Assembly (NCBI GenBank): GCA_045807725.1
Contig: JBJMGV010000106.1
Span: 1-64,000 of the forward strand
Source: DATENM01 sp045807725
Lineage (GTDB): Bacteria > Acidobacteriota > Blastocatellia > UBA7656
Direction of reading: 5' to 3'
DNA length: 64,000 nucleotides
Shown: positions 7,867-17,010 of the stretch, in pieces
How the letters are laid out: each line of letters opens with the position of its first letter
How positions within the stretch are numbered: position 1 is the first letter of the stretch
Notes under the pieces: model-generated
Database searches by the model: none
Seen by the model: only the letters and a program-made list of their open reading frames with translations
Told to the model about the DNA's origin: nothing
Made by a program: the position numbers and the translations under genes

Positions 7867-8903
7867 TGAATGAAGCGCCGCAGATTGAAGGGCCGCTCGC
7901 CGACGCGCTCAAGCGCGGGCGCGACCGCTTCAACACCAAGTTCGCTTACGCGCGCCACCGCTTTCCGTCGCTCGACGGCGAAGCGGTGAAAGAGCACCTG
8001 CGTGCGACCGTCGCGCCGATTGCCGCCGCTGTCCACAATGTCGCTGCGGGTCGCATCGAGGTGGTTGTTGACGCCGTGTATGACCTGTCGCTCGAATTGA
8101 TCGGCAGCGGATTTCTCGCCTCACAGTCGCGCTACCCGGCCTTGCTCAAGGCGTGGCGCGAGATGTTGCCGCGCCTGCCGCATCTCGTCGCCGCCGAGCC
8201 GTCGCGGTTTGTGAGCGCGATTACAAATGCCGTCTACAACCTTTCGGCGACAGCGACGGCACGCCCGACCTTTTGGATTGACGCGATGACGCGGCTCGGC
8301 CACGAGTGCAGCGAGGTGCAGGCATTTTTGGAAGCAGGCAAAGTCGTGGCGTGGCGTTCGGGCCTGGCGCATTACCGCGACGGCGCGCTCGCGGCTTGCT
8401 CGAATCTTGATGAGCCGCTGGCACGCGCCGCGCTTGGCTTGCCTGATGCGCCCGCGACGCCAATCGCCACAATCATTGAACGGTTGCGGCAAGACCGATG
8501 GCTCGCGCCAATGGCGGCGAGTCATCCAACCGGCCAAGCGAAGCGGCTGCGCGTCGTGGCGGCGGTCGGCGCGTTTCGCGGCTTCGGCGGCGTCTTCGTC
8601 GAGCCGCCGCGCGTGCTCAGGCGCGACGGCGAGTGGCTGGCTTACGACCGCGAGGCGTGCTGGCTGATAACGGCTGATCTGTTCGGCGCGACCTTTCATC
8701 GCCTGGGCAATCGCCCGCCTGCTTCTGACCAGACAACGCAATTCGATTTTAAGATTGACGCCGGTGGGCGTGTAATGAAAGCCACACAGGCGGCGACGTT
8801 CGCTTATCTGGCCGACGCCAGCAGCTCGGCGGCCAGCGAGACGGTGATGGCCGTGACCTTGCCGCGCTCGCACAGCATCTACTTCGTCGCGCTGACCGAA
8901 TGA
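7866..8903 (+). CDS. Unknown protein of the MoxR-VWA operon
   Basis: A 345-residue protein with no recognised domain, signal peptide or membrane segment. The N-terminal half is helical and Ala-rich; the C-terminal half (about 225-345) looks beta-rich with aromatic positions (FRGFGGVFVEPP, FDFKIDAGGRV). The start is the ATG overlapping the previous stop, with GGAAGG seven bases upstream; an in-frame ATG at 7854 is the alternative. It overlaps the next gene by four bases. Its constant position between the ATPase and the VWA protein suggests an adaptor or substrate-recognition role; this is inference from context only. Confidence 0.65.
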   Translation: MNEAPQIEGPLADALKRGRDRFNTKFAYARHRFPSLDGEAVKEHLRATVAPIAAAVHNVAAGRIEVVVDAVYDLSLELIGSGFLASQSRYPALLKAWREMLPRLPHLVAAEPSRFVSAITNAVYNLSATATARPTFWIDAMTRLGHECSEVQAFLEAGKVVAWRSGLAHYRDGALAACSNLDEPLARAALGLPDAPATPIATIIERLRQDRWLAPMAASHPTGQAKRLRVVAAVGAFRGFGGVFVEPPRVLRRDGEWLAYDREACWLITADLFGATFHRLGNRPPASDQTTQFDFKIDAGGRVMKATQAATFAYLADASSSAASETVMAVTLPRSHSIYFVALTE

Positions 8904-10654
8904 TGGGGAACGCTCAACTCGAAAAATTGAAAGCCGAATGGCAGGCGCGCTGGCCCGAAGCCTTAGCGTTGTGGAGCAAGTTCACCAAGCTGCGCGAGCC
9001 GCGCTGGTGCTTCACCGCTAAAGAAGAAGAGGCCGAAGGCTTGAGCGATAGCTTTGCCATGATTCGTCTCAACGACACGTCGGTTGTCATCAGCCTGCGC
9101 GAGATTGCTGAGAAGAAACTGGGTGGCTACGCGCTTGAAATCCTCGGCCACGAGATCGGCCATCACGTCTACTGCCCGGCTGATCTTACCGATCAAGGGC
9201 GGATGATTGCGCGTATGCGCCGCGCGCTGCCGACTAAAGAACATCTCGCCGGATTCATCAGTAATCTTTACGCCGACCTGCTCATCAACGACCGCTTGCA
9301 GCGCGGCTCGCGTTTGCATATGGCCGATGTCTACCGCACGCTCGGCAATGATTCGACCGACCGCATGTGGACGTTCTACATGCGAATCTATGAAATTCTC
9401 TGGAGCCTGCCTAAACAAACATTGGCCAAAGGCGAGCTTGACGCGCAGCTTGATGGCGACGCGCATCTCGGCGCGCGCGTCATTCGCGTGTATGGCAAAG
9501 ACTGGCTGCGCGGCGCGGGTCGCTTCGCGGCGCTCTGTCTGACTTACCTGCTCGATGGCGAAGGCGAGCAAGTGCGACGGCTGCTGAAAGGCTGGCTCGA
9601 TACCAGGAATGGCGGCGCGGGCGCATTGCCCGACGGACTCGTTGAAGTAGACGCCGACGAAGCCGCCGATGCGATACATCCGGCGCTCGACCCTGAGATC
9701 ACCGGCCTTGATGAAGAAGAAGACGCTTCGAGACAAGCCGGACAAAAGCGCGCCGCCGCGACGTTGCCGGCAGGCGGCAGCAGCAGGCAGTACCGCGAGC
9801 CGTTCGAGTACGGCGAAATCCTCAAGAGCCTCGGCATCAACCTGCCCGTCTCGGAAGTGGCGATTCGTTATTACCGCGAGCGCGCCATTCCTCACCTCGT
9901 GCGCTTCCCTGCGCGCATCATCCCTGAGACGCAGGAGCCGGAGATGGAAGGGCTGGACGTGTGGGATACCGGCTCGCCGCTTGAAGACGTGGACTGGTTC
10001 GAGAGCGCGCTTGCAAGCCCGCAGATCGTGCCCGGCTACACGACCGTACAGCGCACCTATGGCACGTCGCCCGGCCAGCAGCCGCGCCGCGCGCCGGTTG
10101 ACCTCGACCTGTACGTAGACTGTTCCGGCTCGATGCCGAACCCGCAGGCGGCGACTTCTTACCTGACGCTTGCGGGCGCGATCATTTCGCTGTCGGCCTT
10201 GCGCGCCGGCTCGCGGGTGAAGGCGACGCTGTGGAGCGGTAAGAACGACTACCAGACCACCGGCGAATTCATTCGTGATGAGCATTACATTTTGAAAATC
10301 CTGACCGGCTACATCGGCGGCGCGACGGCGTTCCCGATTCACCTGCTGCGCGACAGTTTCAAAGATCGCAAGCCAACCGACCGCCCGGTTCACGTGCTGG
10401 TGATTTCAGACGATGGCGTCGATACGATGTTCGCTGCGGACGAGAAGGGCGCGAGCGGCTGGGAGGTGGCGCAGATGGCGTTAGAGCGAGGTCGCGGCGG
10501 CGGCACGATGGTGTTGAATCTCTGGCAGGACTGGCAGCAAAATGCAACACTGGTTCGCGCTCACGAACAGGGCTGGCAGGTTCACCGCGTGCAGACGTGG
10601 GATCAGCTCGTTGAGTTCGCTCGCGCCTTCAGCAAGGAAAAATACGGTGAATAG
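8900..10654 (+). CDS. Zincin metallopeptidase-VWA fusion protein
   Basis: A 584-residue cytoplasmic protein. The N-terminal part has a zinc-peptidase signature HEIGHH (84-89) with a downstream NLYADLLIND segment that may give the third ligand. An acidic, variable linker lies at about 245-300. The C-terminal VWA domain starts at about 399 and has the metal-ion-dependent adhesion motif D407-x-S409-x-S411, followed by TGYIGGATAF (MIDAS Thr) and VISDDGVD. The layout recalls DUF2201-type metallopeptidase-VWA proteins coupled to MoxR ATPases. Inference: the ATPase remodels this protein, or uses its VWA domain to deliver targets to the peptidase. Overlaps the previous gene by four bases. Confidence 0.82.
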   Translation: MMGNAQLEKLKAEWQARWPEALALWSKFTKLREPRWCFTAKEEEAEGLSDSFAMIRLNDTSVVISLREIAEKKLGGYALEILGHEIGHHVYCPADLTDQGRMIARMRRALPTKEHLAGFISNLYADLLINDRLQRGSRLHMADVYRTLGNDSTDRMWTFYMRIYEILWSLPKQTLAKGELDAQLDGDAHLGARVIRVYGKDWLRGAGRFAALCLTYLLDGEGEQVRRLLKGWLDTRNGGAGALPDGLVEVDADEAADAIHPALDPEITGLDEEEDASRQAGQKRAAATLPAGGSSRQYREPFEYGEILKSLGINLPVSEVAIRYYRERAIPHLVRFPARIIPETQEPEMEGLDVWDTGSPLEDVDWFESALASPQIVPGYTTVQRTYGTSPGQQPRRAPVDLDLYVDCSGSMPNPQAATSYLTLAGAIISLSALRAGSRVKATLWSGKNDYQTTGEFIRDEHYILKILTGYIGGATAFPIHLLRDSFKDRKPTDRPVHVLVISDDGVDTMFAADEKGASGWEVAQMALERGRGGGTMVLNLWQDWQQNATLVRAHEQGWQVHRVQTWDQLVEFARAFSKEKYGE

Positions 10655-10739
10655 AAGTCTGGAGTAAAGCAGCAACCGCTTCTAAATGGCCTCCAGAGCC
10701 AATCTCAAGGCGATGGTTCCTGACTCCAGGCTCAAGACT

Positions 10740-11333
10740 ATGAATGAAGAGGGGCCGCAGCTAGAAACATTGACGCGACGATTGGCCGAGTGCCCGGTCG
10801 ATTTTATGGCCTCAGTGCGCGACCGCAGCGGTAAAGGCGATGTGGTCGTCGCTGCCGTTGTCTTCGACCTGCTGCGCGAGCTTGGCGGTGCGCCGCTCAC
10901 ATCGCAGCAGCTTGAGCCGTTCGAGTTCAAACGCGGCGATGCGCGGCGCGAGCGATTGCTGCGCGCGGTGTTGGTCGCCGCGTGGCTGCTTTATGATCCC
11001 TGGTTCCGCTCACGCAATCGTTTCGCGTTGCCGGCTTATGAGTTTCTTACACGCGGCCTCGATGAAGTCGCCGCTATTGTGCAACCACAAGCGTTCATCA
11101 ACGATGCGGATCGCCGCGAAGAGATGGCGCGGCTCTGCTTGAACGCGCTCGGCCTGCGCCCGGCGGGCGAAACCGAGTCGCAGGCCGAAGACCGGCTCGT
11201 TACGCTCAACAGCGTGCAGCGCGCTCGCGTTGTGCGCGAAGCCCGCGCCGCCGAAGAACGCGCGCGGGCTATCCGCGAAGAGATGGCGCGCAAGGCTGCC
11301 GAAGAAGCGGCGGCGGTCTACGGCAGAGAATGA
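10740..11333 (+). CDS. Unknown small protein of the MoxR-VWA operon
   Basis: About 197 residues, no recognised family. The body is alpha-helical (LETLTRRLAECPVDFM; REEMARLCLNALGLRPAGETE) and ends in a long charged helix rich in Ala, Arg and Glu (about 165-195), a likely coiled coil. The frame is open from 10686, but the upstream stretch resembles a short inverted repeat (AGTCTGGAGT at 10655 against ACTCCAGGCT at 10722), so the Met at 10740 is preferred. It follows the VWA gene after 85 bases and precedes pnuC by three bases, so it is very likely co-transcribed with both. Confidence 0.6.
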   Translation: MNEEGPQLETLTRRLAECPVDFMASVRDRSGKGDVVVAAVVFDLLRELGGAPLTSQQLEPFEFKRGDARRERLLRAVLVAAWLLYDPWFRSRNRFALPAYEFLTRGLDEVAAIVQPQAFINDADRREEMARLCLNALGLRPAGETESQAEDRLVTLNSVQRARVVREARAAEERARAIREEMARKAAEEAAAVYGRE

Positions 11334-11336
11334 AGC

Positions 11337-11942
11337 GTGACTAGCTACGAGATCATCGGCACGATACTGGGGCTTATCTCAGTCTGGCTAACGGTCAGGC
11401 AGAACATCTGGTGCTGGCCGACGGGGCTGGCGATGGTGGCGCTCTACGCGGTGGTCTTCTTTCACGCGAAGCTTTACGCCGATGCCGGCTTGCAGGTCGT
11501 CTACTTCGTGCTGCAACTCTATGGCTGGCACGAATGGCTGCACGGCGGCAGCAAGCGCGGCAAGCTCGACATCACACGCATCAGCTTGCGGCTCGGCGTC
11601 GTGTTGATCGTCATCGCGGTGACGGCGACGGCTTTGATGGGTCATCTGCTTGCGACAAAGACCGACGCAGCGCTGCCGTACTGGGATTCGACCGCGACGG
11701 TGTTGAGCCTCGTCGCCCAGTGGATGCTGGCCAGAAAGATCATCGAGAACTGGCTCGTGTGGGTCGCGGTTGACCTCTTGAGCATCGGCATCTATGCCGC
11801 AAAAGAGTTGTACCCGACGATGGCGCTCTACGCCGCGTTTCTGGCGCTGGCCGCGTTCGGATGGATTGAATGGAAGAAGTCGCTCAACAGCTTGTCATCA
11901 GACCGCCGCTTGATGTCGGACAGAAGTTTGCCACAGGAATGA
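11337..11942 (+). CDS. pnuC: PnuC-type nicotinamide riboside transporter
   Basis: A 201-residue inner-membrane protein with a GTG start. It has about seven predicted membrane segments and the family markers WPTGLAMVALYAVVFF, a tryptophan-rich LQLYGWHEW and the C-terminal NWLVWVAVDLLSIGIYAAKELYP. PnuC proteins take up nicotinamide riboside by facilitated diffusion, driven by intracellular phosphorylation. The neighbouring NadR kinase supplies that step, so substrate and partner agree. It starts three bases after the previous stop and ends inside the nadR frame. Confidence 0.93.
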   Translation: MTSYEIIGTILGLISVWLTVRQNIWCWPTGLAMVALYAVVFFHAKLYADAGLQVVYFVLQLYGWHEWLHGGSKRGKLDITRISLRLGVVLIVIAVTATALMGHLLATKTDAALPYWDSTATVLSLVAQWMLARKIIENWLVWVAVDLLSIGIYAAKELYPTMALYAAFLALAAFGWIEWKKSLNSLSSDRRLMSDRSLPQE

Positions 11943-12898
11943 TCCTCGGCAAGTTTATGCCGCCGCATCGCGGGCATCAGCGCTTGATCGATTTCGCACG
12001 CCAGCGCGTCGGCCATCTGACCATTCTCGTCTGCTCGCTTGAACGCGAGCCGATACCGGGCCGCTTGCGGGTTGAGTGGATGAAAGAGATGTATCCCGAC
12101 GCTTATGTAATCCACATAACGGACGATAATCCTTCGGAGCCGCACGAGCATCCGCGCTTCTGGGAGATATGGACAGAGACGGTTCGTCGCCGCCTGCCGA
12201 CCGGGCCGGATGTAATTTTCACCTCAGAAACGTATGGCGACGAGCTGGCGCATCGGCTCGGCGCGCAACACATCGCGGTTGACCCATTGCGACAGCAAGT
12301 GCCGGTGTCGGCGACCGCGATTCGCAGTGACCCGTTTGCGAACTGGTCATTCATCCCCGAATGCGTGCGGCCTTACTTCGTCAGGCGCGTCGCCATCGTC
12401 GGGCCTGAATCGACGGGCAAGACGACATTGGCGCGGCAGCTCGCGGCGCATTACCAGACGGCGTGGGTTCCCGAATTTGCGCGCGAATATCTCGATGCGA
12501 AAAACGCCGAGCAGCCGCTTGCCGACCTCGCGCCTGCGGACATCGCGGAGATTGCGCGCGGACAGATCGCCAGCGAAGAACAACTGGCGCGACAGGCGAA
12601 CCGCTTGTTGATCTGCGACACCGAGTTGCTGACGACGCGGCTCTGGAGCGAGCATTTCTTCGGCGCGTGCGAAGATTGGATTCAACGTGCGGCCATCGAG
12701 CGGCGTTGTGATTTGTACTTGCTTCTGGCCGCAGATGTGGCGTGGGTGGCCGACCCGCACCGCGCCGCGCCGCACCTGCGCGAACAGTTCTTCGACCGCT
12801 TGCGCGACGAATTGCAATTCCACGGACGGCGATTCGCAATCATCTCCGGCCCGTTCGATCAGCGACTGCAACAGGCCATCGAAGCGATAGAGGGGTAA
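11870..12898 (+). CDS. nadR: NadR-like NMN adenylyltransferase / ribosylnicotinamide kinase
   Basis: A 342-residue bifunctional enzyme. The N-terminal nucleotidyltransferase domain has GKFMPPHRGHQ (HxGH motif) and the VPVSATAIRSDP (ISxT-like) motif. The C-terminal kinase has a P-loop GPESTGKTT (about 177-185) and DTELLTTRLW. It makes NMN from nicotinamide riboside and ATP, then NAD from NMN. The N-terminal DNA-binding domain of enterobacterial NadR is absent, so it is an enzyme only. The long form overlaps pnuC by 73 bases; an ATG at 11939 overlapping the pnuC stop is the alternative but would trim the first strand of the fold. Confidence 0.9.
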   Translation: MEEVAQQLVIRPPLDVGQKFATGMILGKFMPPHRGHQRLIDFARQRVGHLTILVCSLEREPIPGRLRVEWMKEMYPDAYVIHITDDNPSEPHEHPRFWEIWTETVRRRLPTGPDVIFTSETYGDELAHRLGAQHIAVDPLRQQVPVSATAIRSDPFANWSFIPECVRPYFVRRVAIVGPESTGKTTLARQLAAHYQTAWVPEFAREYLDAKNAEQPLADLAPADIAEIARGQIASEEQLARQANRLLICDTELLTTRLWSEHFFGACEDWIQRAAIERRCDLYLLLAADVAWVADPHRAAPHLREQFFDRLRDELQFHGRRFAIISGPFDQRLQQAIEAIEG

Positions 12899-13079
12899 GA
12901 AACAAAACAGGAGGTGGGGCTAAGAGATGCTCCAGTCAATCAAGGCGACGCGAGACAGGTAGGTAACGGCTGGGGAGGCGGTCGAAAACGCTTACTCGTC
13001 TGAGCGCACCGTTATACAGGCGGAGGCTTGGGGGCAATGCAGAATGCAACGGAGGACAGAGATCAACGGCTGCCAGGTT

Positions 13080-13685
13080 CTATGCTTTAGGTTTCAACTC
13101 TACGATTTCAACCCTCCGGTTCCGACGCCTTCCTTCCTCAGTACCATTGTCGGCTATCGGCTTGATGCTCCCATAACCTTGAACGACTATCCTGCTTTCG
13201 GGGATTCCTAATCCCACTAAATAAGATTTAATTGTATTCGCCCGTTCGACCGAAAGCTTCACATTCTTTAGCGGATCGCCCTGACTGTCGGCATGCCCTC
13301 CCACCTCAATCTTGAGGTCCGCGTTTTGGGACATCTCATTAAACAGTTTGACCAGCTTCTCCTGCGACTCCGCAGAAGGCTTGGAATCTCTCGAATCAAA
13401 GGTGACGGTGAGAGGCAAAATGGATGTCGTCTCGTCTGGCCGTGAGGTAGCGGTCGCCGGTGTCACCTCCGGCCTTTTCGGCTCTTGCGGTTCCGGATTG
13501 CTCGGGTTTTTCGCCTCTGCCATGGTTTCGTTATGAGGCGGGGTGCCGGTCTGGGCCGATTCTGGAGCGGGCTTTTGCGGTGATTCCTTACGGACATACC
13601 GAATATTGAAATAGAGGATGAGGAGGTTCGCGCCAATAATTGTAACAATGAGGAATCTACGGAAGAGCTTCTTCATAGCATTCAT
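13080..13685 (-). CDS. Membrane-anchored OmpA-domain protein
   Basis: About 201 residues: a short cytoplasmic tail, one membrane segment (about 8-27, FLIVTIIGANLLILYFNI), a Pro/Glu-rich linker (about 35-90), then an OmpA C-terminal peptidoglycan-binding domain (LTVTFDSRDSKPSAES; VGGHADSQGDPLKN; LSVERANTIKSYL; VVQGYGSIKPIADN; RRRNRRVEI). The start at 13685 has AAAGGA just upstream and lies seven bases after the stop of the DUF4407 gene; the frame remains open to 13721. It is likely to tie the DUF4407 membrane protein to the cell wall. Its GC is below the window average, as in its partner. Confidence 0.82.
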   Translation of the reverse strand: MNAMKKLFRRFLIVTIIGANLLILYFNIRYVRKESPQKPAPESAQTGTPPHNETMAEAKNPSNPEPQEPKRPEVTPATATSRPDETTSILPLTVTFDSRDSKPSAESQEKLVKLFNEMSQNADLKIEVGGHADSQGDPLKNVKLSVERANTIKSYLVGLGIPESRIVVQGYGSIKPIADNGTEEGRRRNRRVEIVELKPKA

Positions 13686-13692
13686 CCTTTCG

Positions 13693-15108
13693 CTAATGAA
13701 CGAACAGCTTAGCGACACCACTCAGGACACAGTTGAGGACGAAAAGTCCGAACACCTCCAGGGTAGTAGACCACGACACGTACTGCCAGACACTCTTATC
13801 CGCATATAACGAAAAAGCGAATAGGGCCACCGCCTGGAACGGTAAAGACGTGACGCCGATAAGGACATCAATAGTCTTGTCGTTCAGCTTGGTTCTTAGC
13901 CTTTCAAACAAGCCCTGCTTAGCTGGAGCCGGGTCGTTCATTAACTTTACCAACTCCGTAGGCACCCTCGGGAGCGTCTCAACGGCGGCTGGTTTGGCCA
14001 TCGAGTTGCCAAAAAAGAGCGATTGTTTAATCACTCTCTCAATATCACTCTTCAGCGCTCCGAAGAAGCTAGGCTCTTGGCTTTCGCTCTTGATTATTTC
14101 GTCAATTTGTAGCTTGCGAGTGGTCGTCGTTTGCTCAAGCAGGTGGGTGTGGATTTCGTCATCCTTCTTGCTCTTTTCTACCACCCTGAGGCTCAAGCTT
14201 TCGACCAACACGTCGTAGGCCTCTTTCTTCGTGAGGACTTTAAAAGTGATAGGCAAGACGTCTAGGACCACGAATAGAAGAATGATGAACCAGTTCGTCA
14301 AGAAAACCGTTCTGTTCTCGGCCATCAACTCAGACAAGGCGCGCTCCCTGGCCAGGTAATCAGTGGCCTGACCGGTAGCCTGGTTGTAGGCGAGCACCCC
14401 CCGGTCCCGGGTTTCCTTCAGTTCAGCGATCTTGTTGTCTATCTTTTCTTTGTCATCATTAAACTGCTGCATTCTTACTTTTTTTTCTTCGGTTAATTTA
14501 TCGGCGGCCTGCCTCAACATTAAGGCCCCCCATCTACGCCTGTGCAACCTCAGGGCCTGAGAAAACTGGCCATACAGTTCTGCCCTTTTTGCATCTTTTG
14601 CCGCTTCCTCGACCGACATGGCCTGAGTAGTTGAGGTCTTTTGCTGCTCATACTCCTTAATCTCGTTTTCATACCTGTCATAGATTGCCTGTCTCTCCCT
14701 TTGTCTGATCTGCTCCATTCGGGCGCTGACGCTAGGCTGAAAAATAAACATAACGAGGGGGTGTGCAATGATTATGCCTACAACCACCGCCAGAGATAGT
14801 CTGCCTAAGAAAGCGCCTGAGAGAATTTCCTTTCTACTGGATTCCGCCTTGCGGAAGGTCGAAATAATAAACCGGTCAAAGGTGAATACGATGAGCGACC
14901 AAACCACCGCTATCCCAAAGTACTTGTATTTGTCAGGTGTTAGGGTCGAGATGGTATAGCTCATAGAAATAAAAGCCAGTACGGTCGGTATGAGGACTAA
15001 ACTGCCGTAGCCAGCCTGCTTAATGTATTGGGACTGCGGGCAGTCTTGTAAGGCTTGCTCGTCCGTCCCGGCACACCATCTAAAAGCTCTTTGAAAGTGG
15101 TTGCTCAT
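13693..15108 (-). CDS. DUF4407-type membrane protein with long coiled coil
   Basis: About 471 residues. Membrane segments lie near the N-terminus (YGSLVLIPTVLAFISMSYTI; FGIAVVWSLIVFTFDRF; LSLAVVVGIIIAHPLVMFIF), then a long charged coiled-coil region (about 130-260, rich in Glu/Lys/Gln), another segment (FLTNWFIILLFVVLDVLPI) and C-terminal hydrophobic segments. This matches the DUF4407 layout. The frame is open to 15213; the Met at 15108 starts at MSNHFQRAFRWCAG and is preferred. With the OmpA-domain gene it forms a two-gene low-GC unit, probably acquired. Function unknown. Confidence 0.78.
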   Translation of the reverse strand: MSNHFQRAFRWCAGTDEQALQDCPQSQYIKQAGYGSLVLIPTVLAFISMSYTISTLTPDKYKYFGIAVVWSLIVFTFDRFIISTFRKAESSRKEILSGAFLGRLSLAVVVGIIIAHPLVMFIFQPSVSARMEQIRQRERQAIYDRYENEIKEYEQQKTSTTQAMSVEEAAKDAKRAELYGQFSQALRLHRRRWGALMLRQAADKLTEEKKVRMQQFNDDKEKIDNKIAELKETRDRGVLAYNQATGQATDYLARERALSELMAENRTVFLTNWFIILLFVVLDVLPITFKVLTKKEAYDVLVESLSLRVVEKSKKDDEIHTHLLEQTTTTRKLQIDEIIKSESQEPSFFGALKSDIERVIKQSLFFGNSMAKPAAVETLPRVPTELVKLMNDPAPAKQGLFERLRTKLNDKTIDVLIGVTSLPFQAVALFAFSLYADKSVWQYVSWSTTLEVFGLFVLNCVLSGVAKLFVH

Positions 15109-15521
15109 AACCAAACCGAGTGTGTTTAAGCTCGTAGCGTTTGAAGCGACTTTGGCCAAGCGGTTTCGATAAGGTTGATGTGGTAAAGCGCGGCTTATGG
15201 GCTTGCAACCCATAAGGGTATAGAATCATTGCTAGGCAAATCTACTCACAAGCTGAAGTGCGTACGTGCCAACCTTGAGATACCGCGAGAACTTTCAGGG
15301 AAGAAATATCACAAATCCCGGTTAATGTCTAGTAGCTAAATAGGGCTGGAATAAACAAGCTGCAATTTTTTTAACTACACTGGGACTATTTCCCATCAAG
15401 CCCCTCCCATTGCCGTGCTCAAGGAGATCATTTCTATGATATAAGTCCTGCGGGCAAGACACAGGACGCCTGGGATGCCGCGAGCTTCCGCAGGCACAGT
15501 CTCTCTTGCCGCTAATCTAAT
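15109..15521. other. Intergenic region, no gene seen
   Basis: AT-richer DNA between the divergent DUF4407 gene and the ligase gene. It holds a short hairpin near the DUF4407 side (GGCTTATGGGCTTGCAACCCATAAG at about 15192-15216) and no convincing promoter. The left part shares the composition of the 13080-15108 island; GC rises abruptly at about 15480, which may mark the island boundary. Confidence 0.5.
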
Positions 15522-16943
15522 ATGACACGGACGCGCTCACTGCCTGACGATCAACGTTTCCCGCTGCTCACCGCCGAAGGCCGGGCGCTGCTTGAGCGGC
15601 TGTGGGAGCATCCGCACGCGCCGCGCTACAACTTTCGCTGCGGCGATCAGCTCAATCGTGAGAGCCTCGAACGCGTCAGAGCTTATGAGCGAGAACTGAA
15701 CGCTGCGCACAATGTCTGGGCGCACGGCCAACGACCGGCGTGGGTCGATGAGTACGCGATGTGGCGCTTGCGCGACGTGCCTTTCTATCGCAAGCGCGGC
15801 GGCGCAGCGGATGACTTCGCCAAGCTGCCGACCTGCGACCGTGCCGACCTGAGCCGCGAACCGTGGTCGTTCGTGCCCGACTCGCAGCCGCTCGATGAAA
15901 TGATCGTGTACGATTCGACCGGCACGACCGGCGTGCCGCTCTACGTGCCGTCGCACCCGGAAGTGTCGGCGAAGTACTTGCCGGCCTTGCGCGCCGCGCT
16001 CGCCCGCCACGGCGTTGCGCTCGAAGGCGGCGCAGGCCGCGTCGCTATCCTGACAGTCTGCGCGCAGGACACCACGCTGACTTACGCAACCGTGTCGGCC
16101 TTTCTCGATCAAGCCGGTTACGTCAAGATCAATCTCAACCCGAACGATTGGCGTGATGCCGAAGACCGCGCGCGCTTCATTGATGACTGCCGGCCACAAA
16201 TCATTTCCGGCGACCCGCTCGCCTTTGCGGCGCTGGCGCAGTTGCCGCTCACGATGCGACCGCAAGCAATGATCTCGTCAGCAATGACCTTGCTGCCGGG
16301 ATTGCAGCGGCGGCTCGAAGCGCACTTCGACTGCCCCGTGATTGATGTTTACTCGCTGTGTGAATCGCGCTTCATCGCGGCCCGTCGCGGCGACGCGTTC
16401 GAGATTATTCCGCACGACCTCTTCATCGAAATCCTCGACCAAGAGGGCCGGCTGTGCGCGCCCGGCACACGCGGCGAGATCGTGCTGACCGGCGGGCGTA
16501 ATCCTTTTCAAGCAATGCTGCGCTATCGCACGGACGATTATGCGGCGATGGAGTGGCGCGACGGACAGCCCTTGCTCGTTCAATTCGAGGGCCGCCAGCC
16601 GACTCTCTTCGTTGACAGACGTGGGCGAGCGATCAACAACATCAACGTAACGCACGCGCTCAGGCCATTCGCGCTGGCGCAGTTTTCGCTGCATCAGTTC
16701 GCCGACCAGTCGTTGCGCCTGGCGATGCGCGGCTATGACGTAGACGAATCGAGCGTGCGACAGGCGCTGCTGAATCTATTCGGCAATGAGCAGCGATTGA
16801 TGATCGAAGCCCTCACCGATGCCGACACGCGCGGCGGCAAAGTCATTCAGTACTCGACCGATCTCGACAGTGTGAGCCTGACGGAAAGCCTCTTCAGCTA
16901 TCGCCGCGCGACCATCTCAAAATCACCGCTCAGCGTGCTATGA
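15522..16943 (+). CDS. PaaK/CapK-like adenylate-forming ligase
   Basis: A 473-residue member of the ANL superfamily nearest to phenylacetate-CoA ligase/CapK proteins. The phosphate-binding loop is YDSTGTTGVPLYVP (about 128-141), followed by the A5-like DVYSLCESR and the A8-region YRTDDYAAMEW. Proteins of this type activate a carboxylic acid as acyl-AMP and often transfer it to CoA or an amine. The substrate cannot be read from the sequence. It stands alone between a presumed island and a lipoprotein gene, so the context is not informative. Confidence 0.72.
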   Translation: MTRTRSLPDDQRFPLLTAEGRALLERLWEHPHAPRYNFRCGDQLNRESLERVRAYERELNAAHNVWAHGQRPAWVDEYAMWRLRDVPFYRKRGGAADDFAKLPTCDRADLSREPWSFVPDSQPLDEMIVYDSTGTTGVPLYVPSHPEVSAKYLPALRAALARHGVALEGGAGRVAILTVCAQDTTLTYATVSAFLDQAGYVKINLNPNDWRDAEDRARFIDDCRPQIISGDPLAFAALAQLPLTMRPQAMISSAMTLLPGLQRRLEAHFDCPVIDVYSLCESRFIAARRGDAFEIIPHDLFIEILDQEGRLCAPGTRGEIVLTGGRNPFQAMLRYRTDDYAAMEWRDGQPLLVQFEGRQPTLFVDRRGRAINNINVTHALRPFALAQFSLHQFADQSLRLAMRGYDVDESSVRQALLNLFGNEQRLMIEALTDADTRGGKVIQYSTDLDSVSLTESLFSYRRATISKSPLSVL

Positions 16944-17010
16944 AGATTCGACCTCCTGCTGTATAATCCTCCGACCCTCAGTAAAACCGTTTGCGAAAAG
17001 GAGCAACTAG

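Noticed and set aside
13080..15108. Zorya defence system
   Set aside because: The membrane protein is DUF4407-like, not MotA/ZorA, and the helicase and nuclease components of Zorya are absent.
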